A stretch of 64,000 bases of DNA from Klebsormidium nitens (GCA_000708835.1 DF237468.1:1-64000); one strand, 5' to 3'; positions 1 through 13,296 are shown, counted from the first letter of the stretch. Notes: generated from the letters alone by a model not told the origin. Numbers and translations are program-made.

Positions 1-384
1 TAGGGCGGTCACATCTACGGCTTTGAAAAAGTTCGGGCCTCCCGAAAAAGAAATGTTCGGTACCGTATAACGCCTTTCGGTCACATCATATAAGCTGGTG
101 CTTCGGGACTACCGGGACCTGACAAGGGGGAAGTACAAGAGGTATCCCGTGAAAACCGCTGATCCACTACATCTCGCCCGCGGAGGCTGTCTACCGTCGA
201 ACTTTTAGTACGGCTCCGGAAAAGTTCGGGAGTCCCGAAGTATGTTCGGGACCACCGTAGAAAAAGTCCGCGATGTTTTTCGGTAGTCCCGAAGCTGTTT
301 TTTTCACCGTCAGGGAAAAAAACTCCCCAACTTTGCAAAGTTCGGGACTACCGAGCCTCGAAAATCTTAGATGTGACCGCCCTA
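1..384. mobile_element. MITE-like foldback element with 17-bp terminal inverted repeats
   Basis: The first 17 bases (TAGGGCGGTCACATCTA) are the exact reverse complement of bases 368-384. The interior is full of short sense and antisense copies of a TTCGGGACTACCG-like motif, near 44, 104, 225, 247, 283 and 340, so the whole segment can fold back on itself. No coding potential is apparent. This pattern fits a non-autonomous DNA transposon (MITE or foldback element). The left end coincides with the window edge, so a target-site duplication cannot be checked. The 17-bp match is seen directly; the mobile-element reading is inference. Confidence 0.7.
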
Positions 385-1770
385 TCACCAAGGCTTGCAC
401 AGCAGCTCCATCTTTCTGATCGCGATCGAGACAGAATGATACGTTGGACTCTATCTCGGCTCCATTTTTATACTGTACCCTTTTTCAGTAGTCAGACATC
501 GACCGCCAGTCTTATACTTGTGACTATATCGACGGTTTAGATTGTCCGTTAGTTACCACTTCCTGAGGGTACACAGTTGTACGGGAATGGTGCTGATTGT
601 GCTGATCTGATCGCCGCATCGCCTGGCGGCTGGCGTAAGCATTTCTGTACGGTCAGTCGCTGGCTGTACAGACTTCAGAGAAACGGTGTGTAGCGGCTCT
701 GTGCCCGGTTTACAGGTCCCCGTATACCGGTAGCTTTCTGTAGGCTCGGCAGTACCAGTCATACTGCAGAGTAACGACCTCCGGCTCCCCTGTCTAGGTA
801 TACGAGCTTGACACTGTGCTCTCCGTGCTCTGACCCCGACCTCCTGTCCGACTCTGGAGCAGCAGAGCATACTCACGCTCAACGTTTCTGTCTGATTCGG
901 TTGCTTGACTCGAGAGTTCATGGTCCCATTGACAGCCTGCCAGGGTCTTCGATCCTTGTTTATTGCCAGGATGGGCTTTATCATGGAAAGTGCAGCAACT
1001 CTGTTCAAGAAACATATCCACAACAGTGGAAGCGGTTCATGCCGCGCCCAATCTGCTTCCGACATTATTAGTGATGACGACCATGAGGCGGAAGAGGGCG
1101 CGGCATTTGGGCACATGCACGTCGGGCAAGAGGGCCTTTGGGCACGCATTTGATTCAATGGATCGATTGCTTAGACATATGGTTCCTCGGCTGCACAAGT
1201 GTTACATGCATGTGCATGGCGCGCCTCAGCTCTCCCAGTTGGTGATGGCGTCATGACGGATTTATTCATGAAAGCAATTCGTAGCTCCTATAGTTGGGCC
1301 TAGGCTCTGCGTGTCAAAGTGCTCTCATAGCCCGCAGCAGCCCGCAAGTAATCAGTCCGTTCGCACCGATAGATAGGACGGCAGCGCTTGATGTGCGTCC
1401 GGCTCATGGTCATGTTAGGCTGCAATCCTCGTGGCCAATGCGCACGTACAATCAATACAACTACCTGCGGCCGAACTTAGTGGTGGCGTTTCAAGAGGGT
1501 CGTAGGTCGCTTGATACCTGAAGCCCCGTGGAAACCTAAATAACGCGACGGCTGCAGCAGGGCAATCCATTTGCCACATCTGACGTCCGTTGCGCCGATG
1601 GCACTCACAAGTCTAAGTTCGAGATTGCTTTGCGAGATCGAAATCCTTAGTACCACTCGAAGGCAGTGCTTCCGACTTTTAGTACGGTGCTTCCCAAGCA
1701 GGAAAACCAGCTTACACGTCAGCTACTCTATTCTTGCATGCCTAGGCCTCTTTTGGTTGGTTAGATCTTA
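385..1770. other. Intergenic, no gene recognised
   Basis: Open frames here are short and do not resemble a known protein, and no splice-linked coding exons were found. The right part probably contains the 3' untranslated region of the thiamine kinase gene, which ends at 1771 on the minus strand. Confidence 0.5.
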
Positions 1771-4402
1771 TCACGAACTACTGGTTTGAAGGCCTGGAGT
1801 CCCAGTCAGTTCGGTAGTCCACAGGAGTGGCCCTTTGGCTCGGACCGATATTCGTTCGGCTTTGATTTCATTTGACGTGCTGATAAGCTCCCCAAATTGT
1901 AATGACTGTCCACCTGAAACGAGAAGACAGGACAATGTTCAATGCACTGCCACCTAAACTGCTCGAGTTCCTTTCCAAGGCCTCAGCACGCGCTTGGTCA
2001 AGAGACTCCACATGCTGGCAAGACTGTGTCGATTGTCGAAGAATCTGGCCGTTACTAGGGTGTTCGGCAGGGTCCAACCACAGACCATTAAACTCGATTC
2101 GACAAGGCTCCTGAGAAATCTAGCGACCCTGTAACAAGTTTCGACTCCTTTTTGTGATGCTTAGACTCTGCTACCTGCTCACCTAGATTCCATCGTAAGC
2201 CCGTGCTGTGTACGTCGGACACGGGCGACCCGACCGGTATTAGCGCGCAGATGGGGCCCTCAACTCCCCGATCAGGATATATCTCGTGCTCGAAGGCCTC
2301 CGGTAGTAGTAGCGCGAGGTTGCCCTTGCCCAAGAGCACGATCCGCAGGTCTCGGAACTTGTATAAGATATGGATGTTCGATAGCTGATGGTCTAGTCGG
2401 CCCCCGACCGCCCCGACCACCAAGAGCTTGGACTGCAGGCAGAGAAGGTCAGAAGCCGAGTCGGTGTTCTTGAGCACTAGATTGCGATGTTTGGTGGTCA
2501 GCGGCAGTACTCAATCGACGTTTCGATACGGCCAGATTGTTACAGACAACGTTTCTTTGCCGTGAAGCAGAGCAAATGCTCCAATCTGAATTTTTAACTC
2601 CTCCGTCATTTAGCACGCAGGGACCCGTCTGACAGGAACAATAGAAATGGCCTTGACAGGTCTCGACGTTTTTGGGGGCTTCTCAAGCTCGAACATTTCG
2701 CTGGCATCAAAGCGACGAGAAGCTTTGACAAACGAAATGTTGAGAAGATAGACTTCTGCCAGAGTTGGCCCGCTGACGGATGGCCGCTACTCACCTACGA
2801 CAGTACCTACTTGAGATTTCAGAATTTGGAGTACGAAATTACTAGTGAGTACTGTGACCACCAGATTTTCAGAAACTTTGAGTGATCCATCCTCGAGAAA
2901 GTTTTAAGGTCAATCTTTCAAGCCTTGCAGATCTCGTGACGATTGCAGAAAGAACAAGAGTATGCTCTTCTCAAATCTTCGAAAGTGTTGTCTTGCAGAC
3001 ATTGATTTCCGAAGTCCTCGAGTGGCCATTCCCAGTGACCTTTCCGAGTCACTCTTAGGAGCAAGGTCGTCTCCCCTCCAAGACAGAGGGGTTGGGCGAT
3101 AAAGATAGCGAGACACAAGCGTCGACTTCACAAAATACCTGCTGCGTTAGACTTGGATTTGCGCCCTGTGCGTATTTGATGCACTTGTGCAGGTCGGAGG
3201 TGTCCTGGTCGTGTGATAGATCGATGATCGGAACACTCTGCAGTGACACAAGAACAGCAGCGCTGAGCAATCCATGCTGACCGCTGTTCGTTTTTCAGGG
3301 ACAATGGACGAAAAAAGACTGAATTCGGCGCGCTTGCCTCAGAATCGTTGAATTCTTCTCACGAAACCTTGATAATGATCTACCAACCAACTGCAGCAAG
3401 CAGACTCCAGCTTAAATCAGAAACTCACATTCTGAGTGTAGAAGTCCCGCACGTCTGGTCGCAACGAGTCAAGGTCGCCGACGATTGCATCTGGAATGTA
3501 TCTGTAAGAGGGTAGTAAGCAAGCATGTTAGTAATTTTCATCCCACGGATCTTAAAAGCACTCATCTGGAGATGCATATGCAGAATCACTACCAAGACTT
3601 ACTCTAAATACCCACAAGCTGTAGTGGACTTTGCCTTCTTCCGGTTAGGTCAGAACCGACTCAAAAGTTGATCATGTGTGACTGGACTAGTGACCACAGG
3701 CTCTCTAAAGGTAAAGGGACAAGTGCCTGCTCTGGGATCAAGGAGAAGACTGGATGTTGGTTGCTATCCTCGACACCCCTGTCAGGATGCAGGGGAAAAA
3801 GGAAAAAGCCATCAAGCACTTGGCAGCGATTCCAAAGTTTTCAGAAGGCATTCTGATGGTGCATTATCTGCTGCGCACCTTGCTCGAACGGCTGACTCTT
3901 CTTCTTCCTGAAAGATGCGGGGAAGCTCGTCGTATATCCGGTTTGCACCACCGTCTGCACAGACTCGTAATCTGCCTGCAGATGAAGTACACATTGAGGC
4001 ACCCAAGGAGCCAATGATTGCTACACACTTTCTTCCTCATCAATTGACTAGCGCCAAAGAAGGCCTCATGAACAACCGCACCCACAATGACTACCCCTAT
4101 GTTGATCATGACCATACAAATCATAGAGAGGAGAAGTAGAGTATCCAAGGTGGCTTGCAACAGCGTCCCAAGTTGAATTGGAACAGCGTGCTCTGAAAGG
4201 CTTCGCTTGATGCTACAATCCATGCACGTCAGAAAATTATTGTTGCGAAGAAAGTGGTGGCGCATCAACACTTACTCTGTTCCCAAAGGAGAGGAACGAA
4301 GGACGGCAGGCTGTAATTCAGGACTATCAGCACGTGATCCTGGTTCACTTGCTTGGTGGCCTTGAAGAAGTCGCTTCTATGTTCCAGGGTCGGTTTAGTC
4401 AT
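1771..4402 (-). CDS. TPK: Thiamine pyrophosphokinase (TPK), six exons
   Basis: This enzyme transfers pyrophosphate from ATP to thiamine, giving the cofactor thiamine diphosphate, normally in the cytosol. Coding exons on the minus strand are 4276-4402, 3879-3975, 3429-3501, 3139-3237, 2183-2432 and 1771-1913. All junctions are GT-AG, the phases fit, and the joined frame is 789 nt (262 aa), close to the plant enzyme (about 267 aa). Family motifs run in order: LNYSLPSFVPLLWEQS at the N-terminus, CADGGANRIYDELP (substrate and metal site), GDLDS, SHDQDTSDL, GAVGGRLDH, GLRWNL and LISTSN near the C-terminus. The start at 4402 gives an N-terminus of family length; an upstream in-frame ATG lies near 4717 but would add unlike sequence. 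The gene is divergent from the kinesin at 5435. It looks complete and intact. Confidence 0.94.
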
Positions 4403-5434
4403 AGCCGATATATGTCGCACCTGCTTACGAACGGCGCTCTTCCTGTCTGTCACTGCAGCAGATAGTTCATTGCCTAGTGATATAGATTGCAATCTTGGGT
4501 GGTGGCTATTCGACCGATTGGTACCAAGGGTGTTGAAGAGTGCAGAGGTATGCCTAAGTCCCCTTCTGAGAATCAAATGCAATGATTGTTGTGACCAGAT
4601 CCCTTGCGCATGCGGCTGTTCTAGAAAATTCGAAGTCCTGTCTTCCAATGCAAGTGGTAGGCGTCTAAGGCGGCCGCAATGCCGCAGACCTGACAGCATG
4701 AGAAATCTTCGGTGCACTTTTGACCGTCAAGTTGGTCACCGCTGGCACGTCAGGAACATTTTCGAAGGCACCTTAGAGAGAACTTTTCCAAGAGCAGATT
4801 GCTCACAGGCAACGTCTGCTGGCGCTGTCCTCCTTGATTCCCCTTCTCCTCGCGCGCAGAGAAGGCTCTTTGATTTACACCAGGTGCCAGCTTGGCACTG
4901 GTTCCACCTGGAGGTGGTTCAACAAAGCAAAGCCCTGGAGTTACTGCTAACCCATTTGCAAACTGAGGGTTTATCCCATGCTTGCTCCTTCCCCGGGCTC
5001 CAGCTCTGGCCCGTCAGTCGCGTGCTCGTTGCATTTCTCCTGCCCGGGGACGCCGCTGGGTTGCAAACCCTTGGTTCGCAAACCCCGCATAGTGATTTGA
5101 GAAGTGTCCATTGAGAGCGCTGCATAGGGCAGAGTTCAAACCCTAATTTTGCAGCTGGACCCGAGCATGCGAGCTGTGAAGCAAGGCCATGGAACAGCAG
5201 AAGCAGCTATAAAAGGTAGTGCTGGGTATTGCCAGCTTTCAATCAACGATTTGAAAGGGCTTTTGAAGCACGGGATTTTGCAGGAAGTTGAAGCATTGAA
5301 GGAGCCAGCAGCACGGTTGAGATGTTCTGAGTACTGCAACATGGTGCCAGCGTCAATCTAGCAGCTTACACGCTGAGAATCATGAATGCGAGCTGAGAAG
5401 CAGAAGCATTTAACCTCCACTGATTGCAGACACC
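4403..5434. promoter_or_regulatory. Divergent intergenic region between TPK and kinesin
   Basis: This 1.03-kb stretch separates two genes read in opposite directions, so it should hold both promoters and 5' untranslated regions. A 253-aa open frame at 4353-5114 (+) is not protein-like and overlaps TPK exon 1 on the other strand, so I do not call it. Confidence 0.5.
5208..5215 (+). promoter_or_regulatory. Candidate TATA box of the kinesin gene
   Basis: The sequence TATAAAAG lies about 220 bp upstream of the kinesin ATG at 5435, in the right orientation. The transcription start is not known, so this is a candidate only. Confidence 0.4.
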
Positions 5435-8400
5435 ATGGCTGCTCCACTGGAGGATGACGCAGTTCGCATCAGCATCTATCTTAGAGTCCGGCCTGTCACA
5501 AATCCTGCCTCCAAGGTGGAGATTGAGGCAGACGAAGGCCAGGTCGCCTTCACCTTACCACGCGATGCAGCTGGTGGATACGTCAACAACTCCAGGGAAA
5601 ATTATGCATTCAAGTTTGATGGCATCTTTGATGCGGAGGCCAAACAGGTGTGGAGCTCAGCGCAGTAATGTCAGGGCATATTACATTGCGTAATTCAAGC
5701 TCATATTGAACGGATATTCTATTGGTCACATGTGAGGAGACAAAATGTAGATTAATGGCCTACTCAAAGCCAGCTTTAAAAAAAACAGAGCACAGGAGTG
5801 GTGCAATCAGCTGATTGCAGCACCTCAGCTACCTGCAGGTGCCTGAAGGATGTCTTTCATGTCATTTCACGGTCACGTTCAATTTTCTGCCGAGGTTCAT
5901 CATCAGAGACCAGCTGCAGCTATGTAACTTGCAAAGTTGCAAGATATCAAGCGGTCTGTGGTTGCCCACTAGAGAAGCTAACATTCTTCGGGCCAGCGAG
6001 GGGACAGTCGCCCGCTATTCAACTCAGAGCTCAGAGGCAGCTGAATCGCTCACTTCTTGTTGTCCTTCATCTTAATGTACACTACTCTTCACATCGAGTT
6101 GTCTTCGAGAATTTTTGACGCTTGCTTGTCTGCAGAGCCAAGGGTCGCTCACTTTGCAATAAAAAGCAAAGGCGTGCCCGCAAGATGTCTCCTCGATCAG
6201 ATTGGTAAGAAGTGTTGTTCGCCAACCCATCCTGACTTTCAAAAATCTTCCCCACTTTGACCAGACGAGGTTTTCACTCGGCTATGACCCCCTCACAAGG
6301 TGCACCTCTCCTCTGAAAGCAAGACTACCGTCATGACGAAGCTTGATCAAGCGTGGTTTTTCTCTGTGCTCCTTTCAGGACGTCATCTTTGAGCGCACCT
6401 CCCACAAGGTGGTCGTCGGCGCTTTGGACGGGATCAACGGCACCATCTTTGCCTACGGACAGACTGGATCCGGCAAGACTTTCACCATCACCGGAGGCGC
6501 CACCCGTTACGCCGACCGAGGAATCATCCCGCGAGCAATCAGCCTCATCTTCAAGGAGCTGAGTCAGCGGAGCGACTGGACATACACCGTGCACTTCAGC
6601 TACCTTGAGATCTACAATGAGCAGGGGTATGATTTGTTGGATCCAACGCATGAAGATTCGAAATCGTTGGAAGATCTGCCGAAGGTCACGCTTATGGAGG
6701 ATGAGGATAAGCAGATTCATCTGCGCAACTTGTCGGCGCACCCCGCCTCGTAAGTACCCGTACTGCTCCTGAATGTCAAATCTTGTTTTTGAATGTTTCG
6801 GCTGTAGAATCTGGCAATTCAGCTCCTATTCTTCTTGTACCTTCCACTCCCCAAAGACAGGCCGACCATGCACCTCATGGGATATATCTTGGCCCCGAAG
6901 TTGACTGCGAAGGCATGCAGAAACTATTCTCGAAAGAAGACTTATGAGAGCTCATCCAATTGTAACCGCTTCAGCTGAACACACCCATCATCTGCTAGCA
7001 GGCGGCACCATGACAAATAGTTGAGCTTGTTTGGTCCGAAGTTGGCCCTGTCGAGTCAAGGGTAGATTTCGTGTACACTTAGGCAACTGGGTTCGATGAC
7101 AGGTGTGTTTCACGGTCGCCTTCTTTCGCACGCAATTTCCTCTTAGTATAAAGAAGAGATTGTGAGTCTTCTCTCCTTCGGCGAAACCAACGACGCTCAT
7201 CAACCAACGCCTTATACCTTATCCGTGCTTTTTCCAGGAACGAAGAGGAGGCCCTCAACCTGCTCTTCCTCGGCGATACCAACCGCATGATCAGCGCTAC
7301 GCCCATGAACCAAGCCTCAACCCGGGGGCACTGCATTTTCACGGCCAGCATTGAGGCGCGGAAAGCGGGGCACGACATGGTTCGACGTTCGAAACTGCAT
7401 CTGGTCGATCTGGCCGGGTCCGAGAGGGTCAGCAAGACGCACGTGGATGGACTCATTCTCAAGGAGGCCAAGTATATTAACCTGTCGCTACACTTCCTGG
7501 AACAGGTAAGGGGGTTCTTTCTTTCTGGGCCGGGGCCTTGCTTCGGCGAATGTAATGTTGCGCCCGAAAAGACGCGAGTATCCATCCGCAAGCTGAGAGC
7601 TGCTCCGCTTTCGACCAGTTGAGAGACCAAGCCAAGAGGATCCAACGTGAAATTTTTTCGTCTCACAAGTGCATCTGGCGCGGAATGCATGCCGTAAGGA
7701 CGCAGATTGAAGGACGGGGCAGGAGCTCTGACGGTCTCTACTGCTCGAAAGAACGCCTCCACTCCCTCTGTCTTCCTGCCCGTACATACCGTAAATACTC
7801 GCGTTTTCGCCTCTGTGCTGAACCCCATCTAGCCGTGAGTCGTTTCCAACCTCGCATGCAGACCCAACTTCGAAACAAGACTCAATGCAAAGTCAGGCTC
7901 AACCTTTTAGCCAAATTGGACCCGTCGTCAAAGCCAAATTGAAAACCCAGTTTCAGTCTATGATCGAGATTTGATTTCATATCCATCCCGCCCCCAGGTG
8001 ATCGTGGCGCTGCAGGAGCGCAGCCAGGGCAAGGCGCGCAGCCACGTGCCTTACCGCAACTCCATGATGACGTCAGTGCTGCGCGACAGCCTGGGCGGGA
8101 ACTGCCGCACCGTCATGATTGCCACTGTGAACACGTCAGCAGAGCAACTAGAGGAGACCATCTCGACGTGCCGCTTCGCGCAGCGGGTAGCTCAGATCTC
8201 GAACCAGGTTTACGTTAACGAGGAGCTTGACCCGGTGCTGGTCATCCGGCGGCTCAAGCAGGAGATAAGGGACCTCAAGGTGAGTTATGCGACGGGTCCT
8301 GAGAATGCTCAAGTGGTTTCTTCTTGTTCTTTGTGTGTGTGGCAACCTCGCACGAGCAATTTTGTTATGTCATATGCTTGACTATGAACAGAGAAGCAGA

Positions 8401-11400
8401 TCGATCGGTTTTGCAAAATATCTTCTTCGAGATGAGGTTTTAAAGGTGCAGGGCGGCTGTTGAGGGCAACTCAAATACTCAATCTTAAGGCAAATACTAT
8501 CTTCTGGCCAATTGCCGCACTTTTGCCCGCTCAAAGTTCTTAAAGCACAATCGAACGGCTAAGATTATCTCGATTTGGACGGTCCGCAGGAGGAACTGCG
8601 GCTACTCAAGGGCGACGATGCGGACCGGGGTCCCATCACCGAGAGCGAGATCGAGCAGATTGGGAAGCAAATCGAACGATACGTCCAAGACCCGTCTCCC
8701 GAGGCTGCTTTAAATGTTGGCACAAGTATGATGCACATACGGGCAGCGTTTGAGCTTTTCAAGAAGTTGTGCAAGGACCGGAAAGTGGAGAAGCGTGCCG
8801 CGGCCGCGGGCGCGCCGAACCCCGAATTCGCAAAAGGGGTTAGCGGGAGGATTGCGGTTAACGGGACGGTTCCGGAGAGTAAGGAGCGGGTTCCGGAGGC
8901 GACGGCGGCGGAAGCGGAAGAGGTGAAGAAGCTGCGGCTGCAATTGAAACAGAGGGATAACGAAGTGAACATTTTGGTGGCGATGTTGAAGGGACGAGGA
9001 GTGGACGGAGCAGAGGCCTTGTTACAATCGAGGACACACGCCCCTGAGGCTACGGAGGCGCAGTCAAAAGCGACAAAGCCCCCGACAGGGCCTCTCTCGG
9101 AGCCGGTCGCGAGTCCGACCGGAACCGAACGGAACGGAGCGGAAAAGGCGGGGCGCGGCGGGGTGTCGAGCGTCGCGGCCGCGCTGATCAAAGCGCGCGC
9201 GACGAGCCCGACGAAAGGGGCAATTCCCGAAGCAAGCGCGCGCGCGACAGGGGCGGCTTCCGACGAGAGCGCGCGCGCGCCGGCTCAGGACTTGAGCCTG
9301 GGCCTGCTGGCGGACCGAAACAAGGCGTTTGAGATGTGAGTAGATGACGTTGCGTAGTTAAGGCTGACTGAAAGCAGCTTGCCACGTTACTTTTTTTGTG
9401 CTCGCCGAACCAAACAGAGAGGCCGCTCTGGGTGACGCCAGCAGAAACTGTGAAAGCTGCGAGGAGCTTGTTGGATCCCCGTCGTTAGCCGCTGCGTAAC
9501 TGATCGATATGGTCATTCATCGACTCCTTTGGTGTTCGTATGAAAGAGCTCTTTCCTCTCTTGATATCCCTTTTGTGGACCCTAAACTCCATTAAAACCA
9601 AGACCAAAGCGGCGCACAATAAGAACTGTTCTTAATCTATCCGTCAGAAAGGTCTCAGAAGATTCTTGTGATTGCGATGACGCAATGTGAAAAACGGAGA
9701 GTCCCAGACGTTCTACAATTGTGCCACACGTCCCTAACTTTCAGCTGTTCCGGCCGCAGGTTCCGCAAGAGCTACCGGAAGAACGAGGTGATCGAGGAGA
9801 ACAAGGCTATTCTGAAGGCCAAGTACACGGAGGCGAAAGCGCTCGGGGAGACCGTAAATGCCGCCCGGGAGGTGAGCCGTCACACTTCGCGACACTTTAG
9901 GAATGATGAGCTTCAGGAATAGTAAGCTTCAAGAATAATAAGCTTCAAGAATAAAAAGGTTCAAGGAAAGTAAGCTCAAACCAAACACTAAATCTCAAAC
10001 AAGAACAGGTACCTGCTCCGCACCCGTACCCACCCTAACCCCCAAACTAACCCTACCCGTTCCAGGCTGGTGATCTTACTATTCCTTAAAGCTTACCAGT
10101 CCTAAAGTGTCATTGCTTAGCCGTTACGTATAAAGAGCTGCACCCGTTCAAAGTTTGTCTGTTTATAGGATCAGGTGCTCTGAAAATAGTCTCATGGTGC
10201 CCTCGCAGGCACTCGCACTGCCGCACTTCTCCTCTAAAAAAAAACCGCCGCAGTCATACCCGGTCTACATGCGGGGCATCCATCGTCTTCAGCACAGTCC
10301 TTGAGCCCTATGTTTCGTTCTTGCTTCTTCAGCTACTTCGGTCATCGCGTGGCCTAGGTCCGTGCTACTTCAGAGTCCGACTGCAAATCTCCCCACCTCG
10401 CAGCACAGTACATTCCCTAGTCGGGTATCGAGCAAACGCCCGTCTCTTTTTTCAAAACAATTCCTTAATGCACCAAATCGCGAGACGGTTAACAAGGGTA
10501 AACAGACGGTTAACAGACGGTTATGAAACCCTCTCCCGACCCTTCTTCCTTCCGCAGCACATCAACGGCCTCAAGTCGCGCATCGAGCAGCGCCGCATGA
10601 AGCGCGCGATGGCCGCGGTCGCGGACGGGGGGGATCCCTCCGCGCTGCCGCCCGACCCGGAGGAAGAGGCGCTGAAGCACGAGATCGACGAGCACAAGGG
10701 GACGTACAAGGACGGGTTTGCGCGGTTGAGGGATCTCAAGAAGGAGATCGAGCACCTGCAGATGATCCTGGAACAGAGCCGGGTTCGGCTACAGGTGAGC
10801 GACGCGGCTGTGCGCTTTGTCAACGACTATTTATATTTTTCGTAGATAACAAAACGACACTAGTGTACGTCAATGCACAAGAAGCGTGGAGTCGACCTTT
10901 GAGTCTGTCCCAGAAGCGAACTTCCCGTGGAGTAGCCAGCGCCCCGTATCTCGGGAGCAAACGAAAGAAATGCATTCTTTAGTTCAGCTTCTAACCAATT
11001 GCAGAGGAAGGAGCAAGACATTCAAGCTCGGAGTTCACAAGCAATCGCACCCGGTCTCAAGGCGAACGTCTTTGTTAATCTGTAACGCGTCGTTGGCATA
11101 CAGGAGTCGACTTGATTGCGATCGCAATTCCCTTTCGTCTAAGGAGCTACACTCGTTGCTCGGCGAACTGTAGCTGCGTCGCGCTTGGGAAGCCTTCCCT
11201 GTTTTTACGTTTCGTCTTTGGACTCGCATCTTGTCTGCTGAAGGAATCAAGTAGTACATGAGACATTACCAGATCACAAAAAAAAGAAGCAGAACAGAGA
11301 GTACTTCATCAAGGATCTGCTCCATGTGCTTAGACCTTCGGTTAAGTTGTTCTGAGCATTTGGACCTGGTTTTCCATGTCAATCAGTTCTACCCACGCAG

Positions 11401-12357
11401 AGCAGATTCCAGTTGCACTTCAGTACCAGCTGCAAAATAGTTTTCGCCGCTGGCCGACTGTGAGTAGATACGAAAACTACGAGCAGCAGGAATACATGAG
11501 TCATTACCAGGCACTATTTCGACCAAAAACACTTGAACAGAAAGGAACCCTTTTCTCTTTCGCAGGCCGACTTCGAGCAGTGGCTCAACATCATGGCGCG
11601 TCAGCAGCAGCCCGGCGCCCACACCGCGGCCCGGCCAACGTCGCCCCTAGGCGAATCCAACGCTAACCTGCTTGGCAATTCGCGCGAGCCGGCCGCGAGC
11701 CTTCGCTCTACAAAGGCCGCCCGCGCGGACGTCGGCGCCCCCGACGAGCGCGCGGAGCGCGCGTCGCGGCCGCTCAGCGCACCGAACCGGTCCGCACGAG
11801 AGAAAAAAGAGGCCCCTTTCGTGGGCGATGATAGTAGAAGAAGGGACGGGGCGCTGAGCCCAAGCCCGGTGGAAAGCCCCGGGCAGTCGTTCGCGCGCGC
11901 ACCGAGGAGCGCTTGGGGCGCTGGCGGGTCCGCCGCCAGCACGCCGTCGGCTTTTCAGGCTTCGGACGTGGCGTCGCCCGCGTCTTCGGCTGCTTTCTCG
12001 CCATCCAGTTTCCCTGCGGCAAGGGCGCACGAAAATCAGGAAGCGCCGCAGAGTAGCAGGTTTGACCGACGCAAAGATGCGGGCTCTACGCTAGATGGAT
12101 CGGGGGATAGAAATAGTTCCGGGGCCGGGCCAGGCAGGAGGAGAGAGCCTGGAGCGGATTCCGCTACGGACCAGAACGGAAGGCCCTTGTCTCCCAGTAC
12201 GCAGTGGGCGGTCCAGCGCGCGGCGCCGATCCTGACGGGAAACGCGGAGGCGGACGCGGACATCATCGCGTTCTATAAGGCGCGCGAGAAGCTGCTAAGT
12301 AACGCGCGCCTATCTGGGACGGCCGCGCCGCAAAGCGCGCAAGGTGGCAGACAATGA
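5435..12357 (+). CDS. KIF6/KIF9-type kinesin motor protein, eight exons
   Basis: This is a microtubule motor of the kinesin-9 class, which in other organisms works in cilia and flagella. Exons: 5435-5647, 6379-6749, 7238-7505, 7998-8279, 8590-9335, 9760-9871, 10558-10794 and 11566-12357. All junctions are GT-AG with consistent phases, giving 1006 aa. The motor domain fills about residues 1-375: P-loop GQTGSGKT, EEEALNLLFLGDTNRM, switch II DLAGSE, and the class-typical EAKYINLSLHFLEQV and YRNSMMTSVLRDSLGGNC. Coiled-coil segments follow in exons 5-7, and the last 260 residues are a low-complexity Ser/Ala/Arg-rich tail. Switch I reads NQASTRGH, where the class normally has a serine before the histidine. 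Exon 5 is very GC-rich, and fragments of it recur at 16321 and 19909. The orthology call is firm; the flagellar role is inferred from the class. Confidence 0.95.
9905..9965. repeat. Short tandem repeat in kinesin intron 6
   Basis: Three to four imperfect copies of a 16-17 bp unit (AAGCTTCAAGAATAAT) follow exon 6 directly and run up to the left edge of the dispersed intronic element at about 9967. Confidence 0.7.
9967..10099 (+). repeat. Dispersed short intronic element, copy a
   Basis: The core at 10008-10075 (GGTACCTGCTCCGCACCCGT onward, through a CCCACCCTAACC stretch) recurs at 33466, 36421 and, inverted, at 43212. Short inverted ends (AGTAAGCTC at the left, AAGCTTACC at the right) frame it. 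It sits in kinesin intron 6. It is probably a MITE-like or SINE-like repeat. Confidence 0.65.
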
Positions 12358-13296
12358 GGACGCCTTGTGTACCGTACCGCGTCGGGTCCTTAGGTTTCCC
12401 GAGTGAGAAAGTAATTGGAAGATCCCAAGTCCACTCTGAAAGTCTTGAGTAGTGTCCGTTGAAAACAAGACGAAAACAAAAATACAAGTTCATTCTCTGG
12501 TAACGAATTCGTTGTACTGATCAATGTCAGAATGTAGCTCACATCAAGCCTTTCAAATGCCGATCACAACCAGCAGCTCCGCGCCAGCGGATGCTCTCAT
12601 GTGTAAACGGCATGCATGACGGTAGCACGCCTCCGGCAAAATGAACTTATACGGTGGATCAGCTGATGCTCTGCTTTAACGACCTTCTCAAAATAGTGAA
12701 GAACGGTCATCAGCTTATCAACACTGCAAGCTTCTGGTCCAGATTAGAAATGCAATCTCACCCGGAGGCTTCACGTCCACCGGCTGGAAGCTGTCCCTCA
12801 CGATGAGGTCATTGATTTTCGTTGGGGCAAAATTTAAGGAGGCTAACTAGCTCTAGCCTGGCACACTTACGCAAATCCCGCGTTGCAGCCAAGTGCAGCC
12901 GCTCAAAGCAATTAGACCCGCGTCTTAGCGGGTCAGATAAATTACCACCTTCAAGTCGATCATGCATGTGTCGTACGGGAGTTGGGGCTTGCACTCCACG
13001 ATAATCGAACGGGCTTACAAGCATGGCTGGATGGATAAATGTCTGAATGTAACAAATCAGGCTACTCTGTAGAATTTGCGGCTCTAGTTTTTCCTGCTCA
13101 TTATCCACGTGCTTCCGTAACTAAATCTGCTACTTACCCATCTGTGTGCATCGGTCTACGTACTAAACCAAGGCCCTTCGCACCACTGGGGGGGACGCTA
13201 TTTGAGTAGAAGTTCTCAGATGCACGTTCTGAAGGTGCATACCCGAACTAAGTTTGAGCAACAAAACTCCTTCCATGAAGCAAGCTTGTACGAATC
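12358..13296. other. Convergent intergenic region, no gene recognised
   Basis: This lies between the 3' end of the kinesin (+) and the 3' end of membrane-family copy 1 (-). I see no supported coding exon or RNA gene in it. Confidence 0.5.

Noticed and set aside
4353-5114. 253-aa plus-strand open frame
   Set aside because: Composition is not protein-like, it overlaps TPK exon 1 on the opposite strand and the kinesin upstream region, and no domain is recognisable.
8565-9191. 208-aa minus-strand ORF
   Set aside because: Antisense to kinesin exon 5, whose GC-rich codons keep the opposite strand open.
10020-10075. CCCTAACC-type runs taken as interstitial telomere repeats
   Set aside because: The motif is not tandem, and it is part of a defined element present at four intronic sites.
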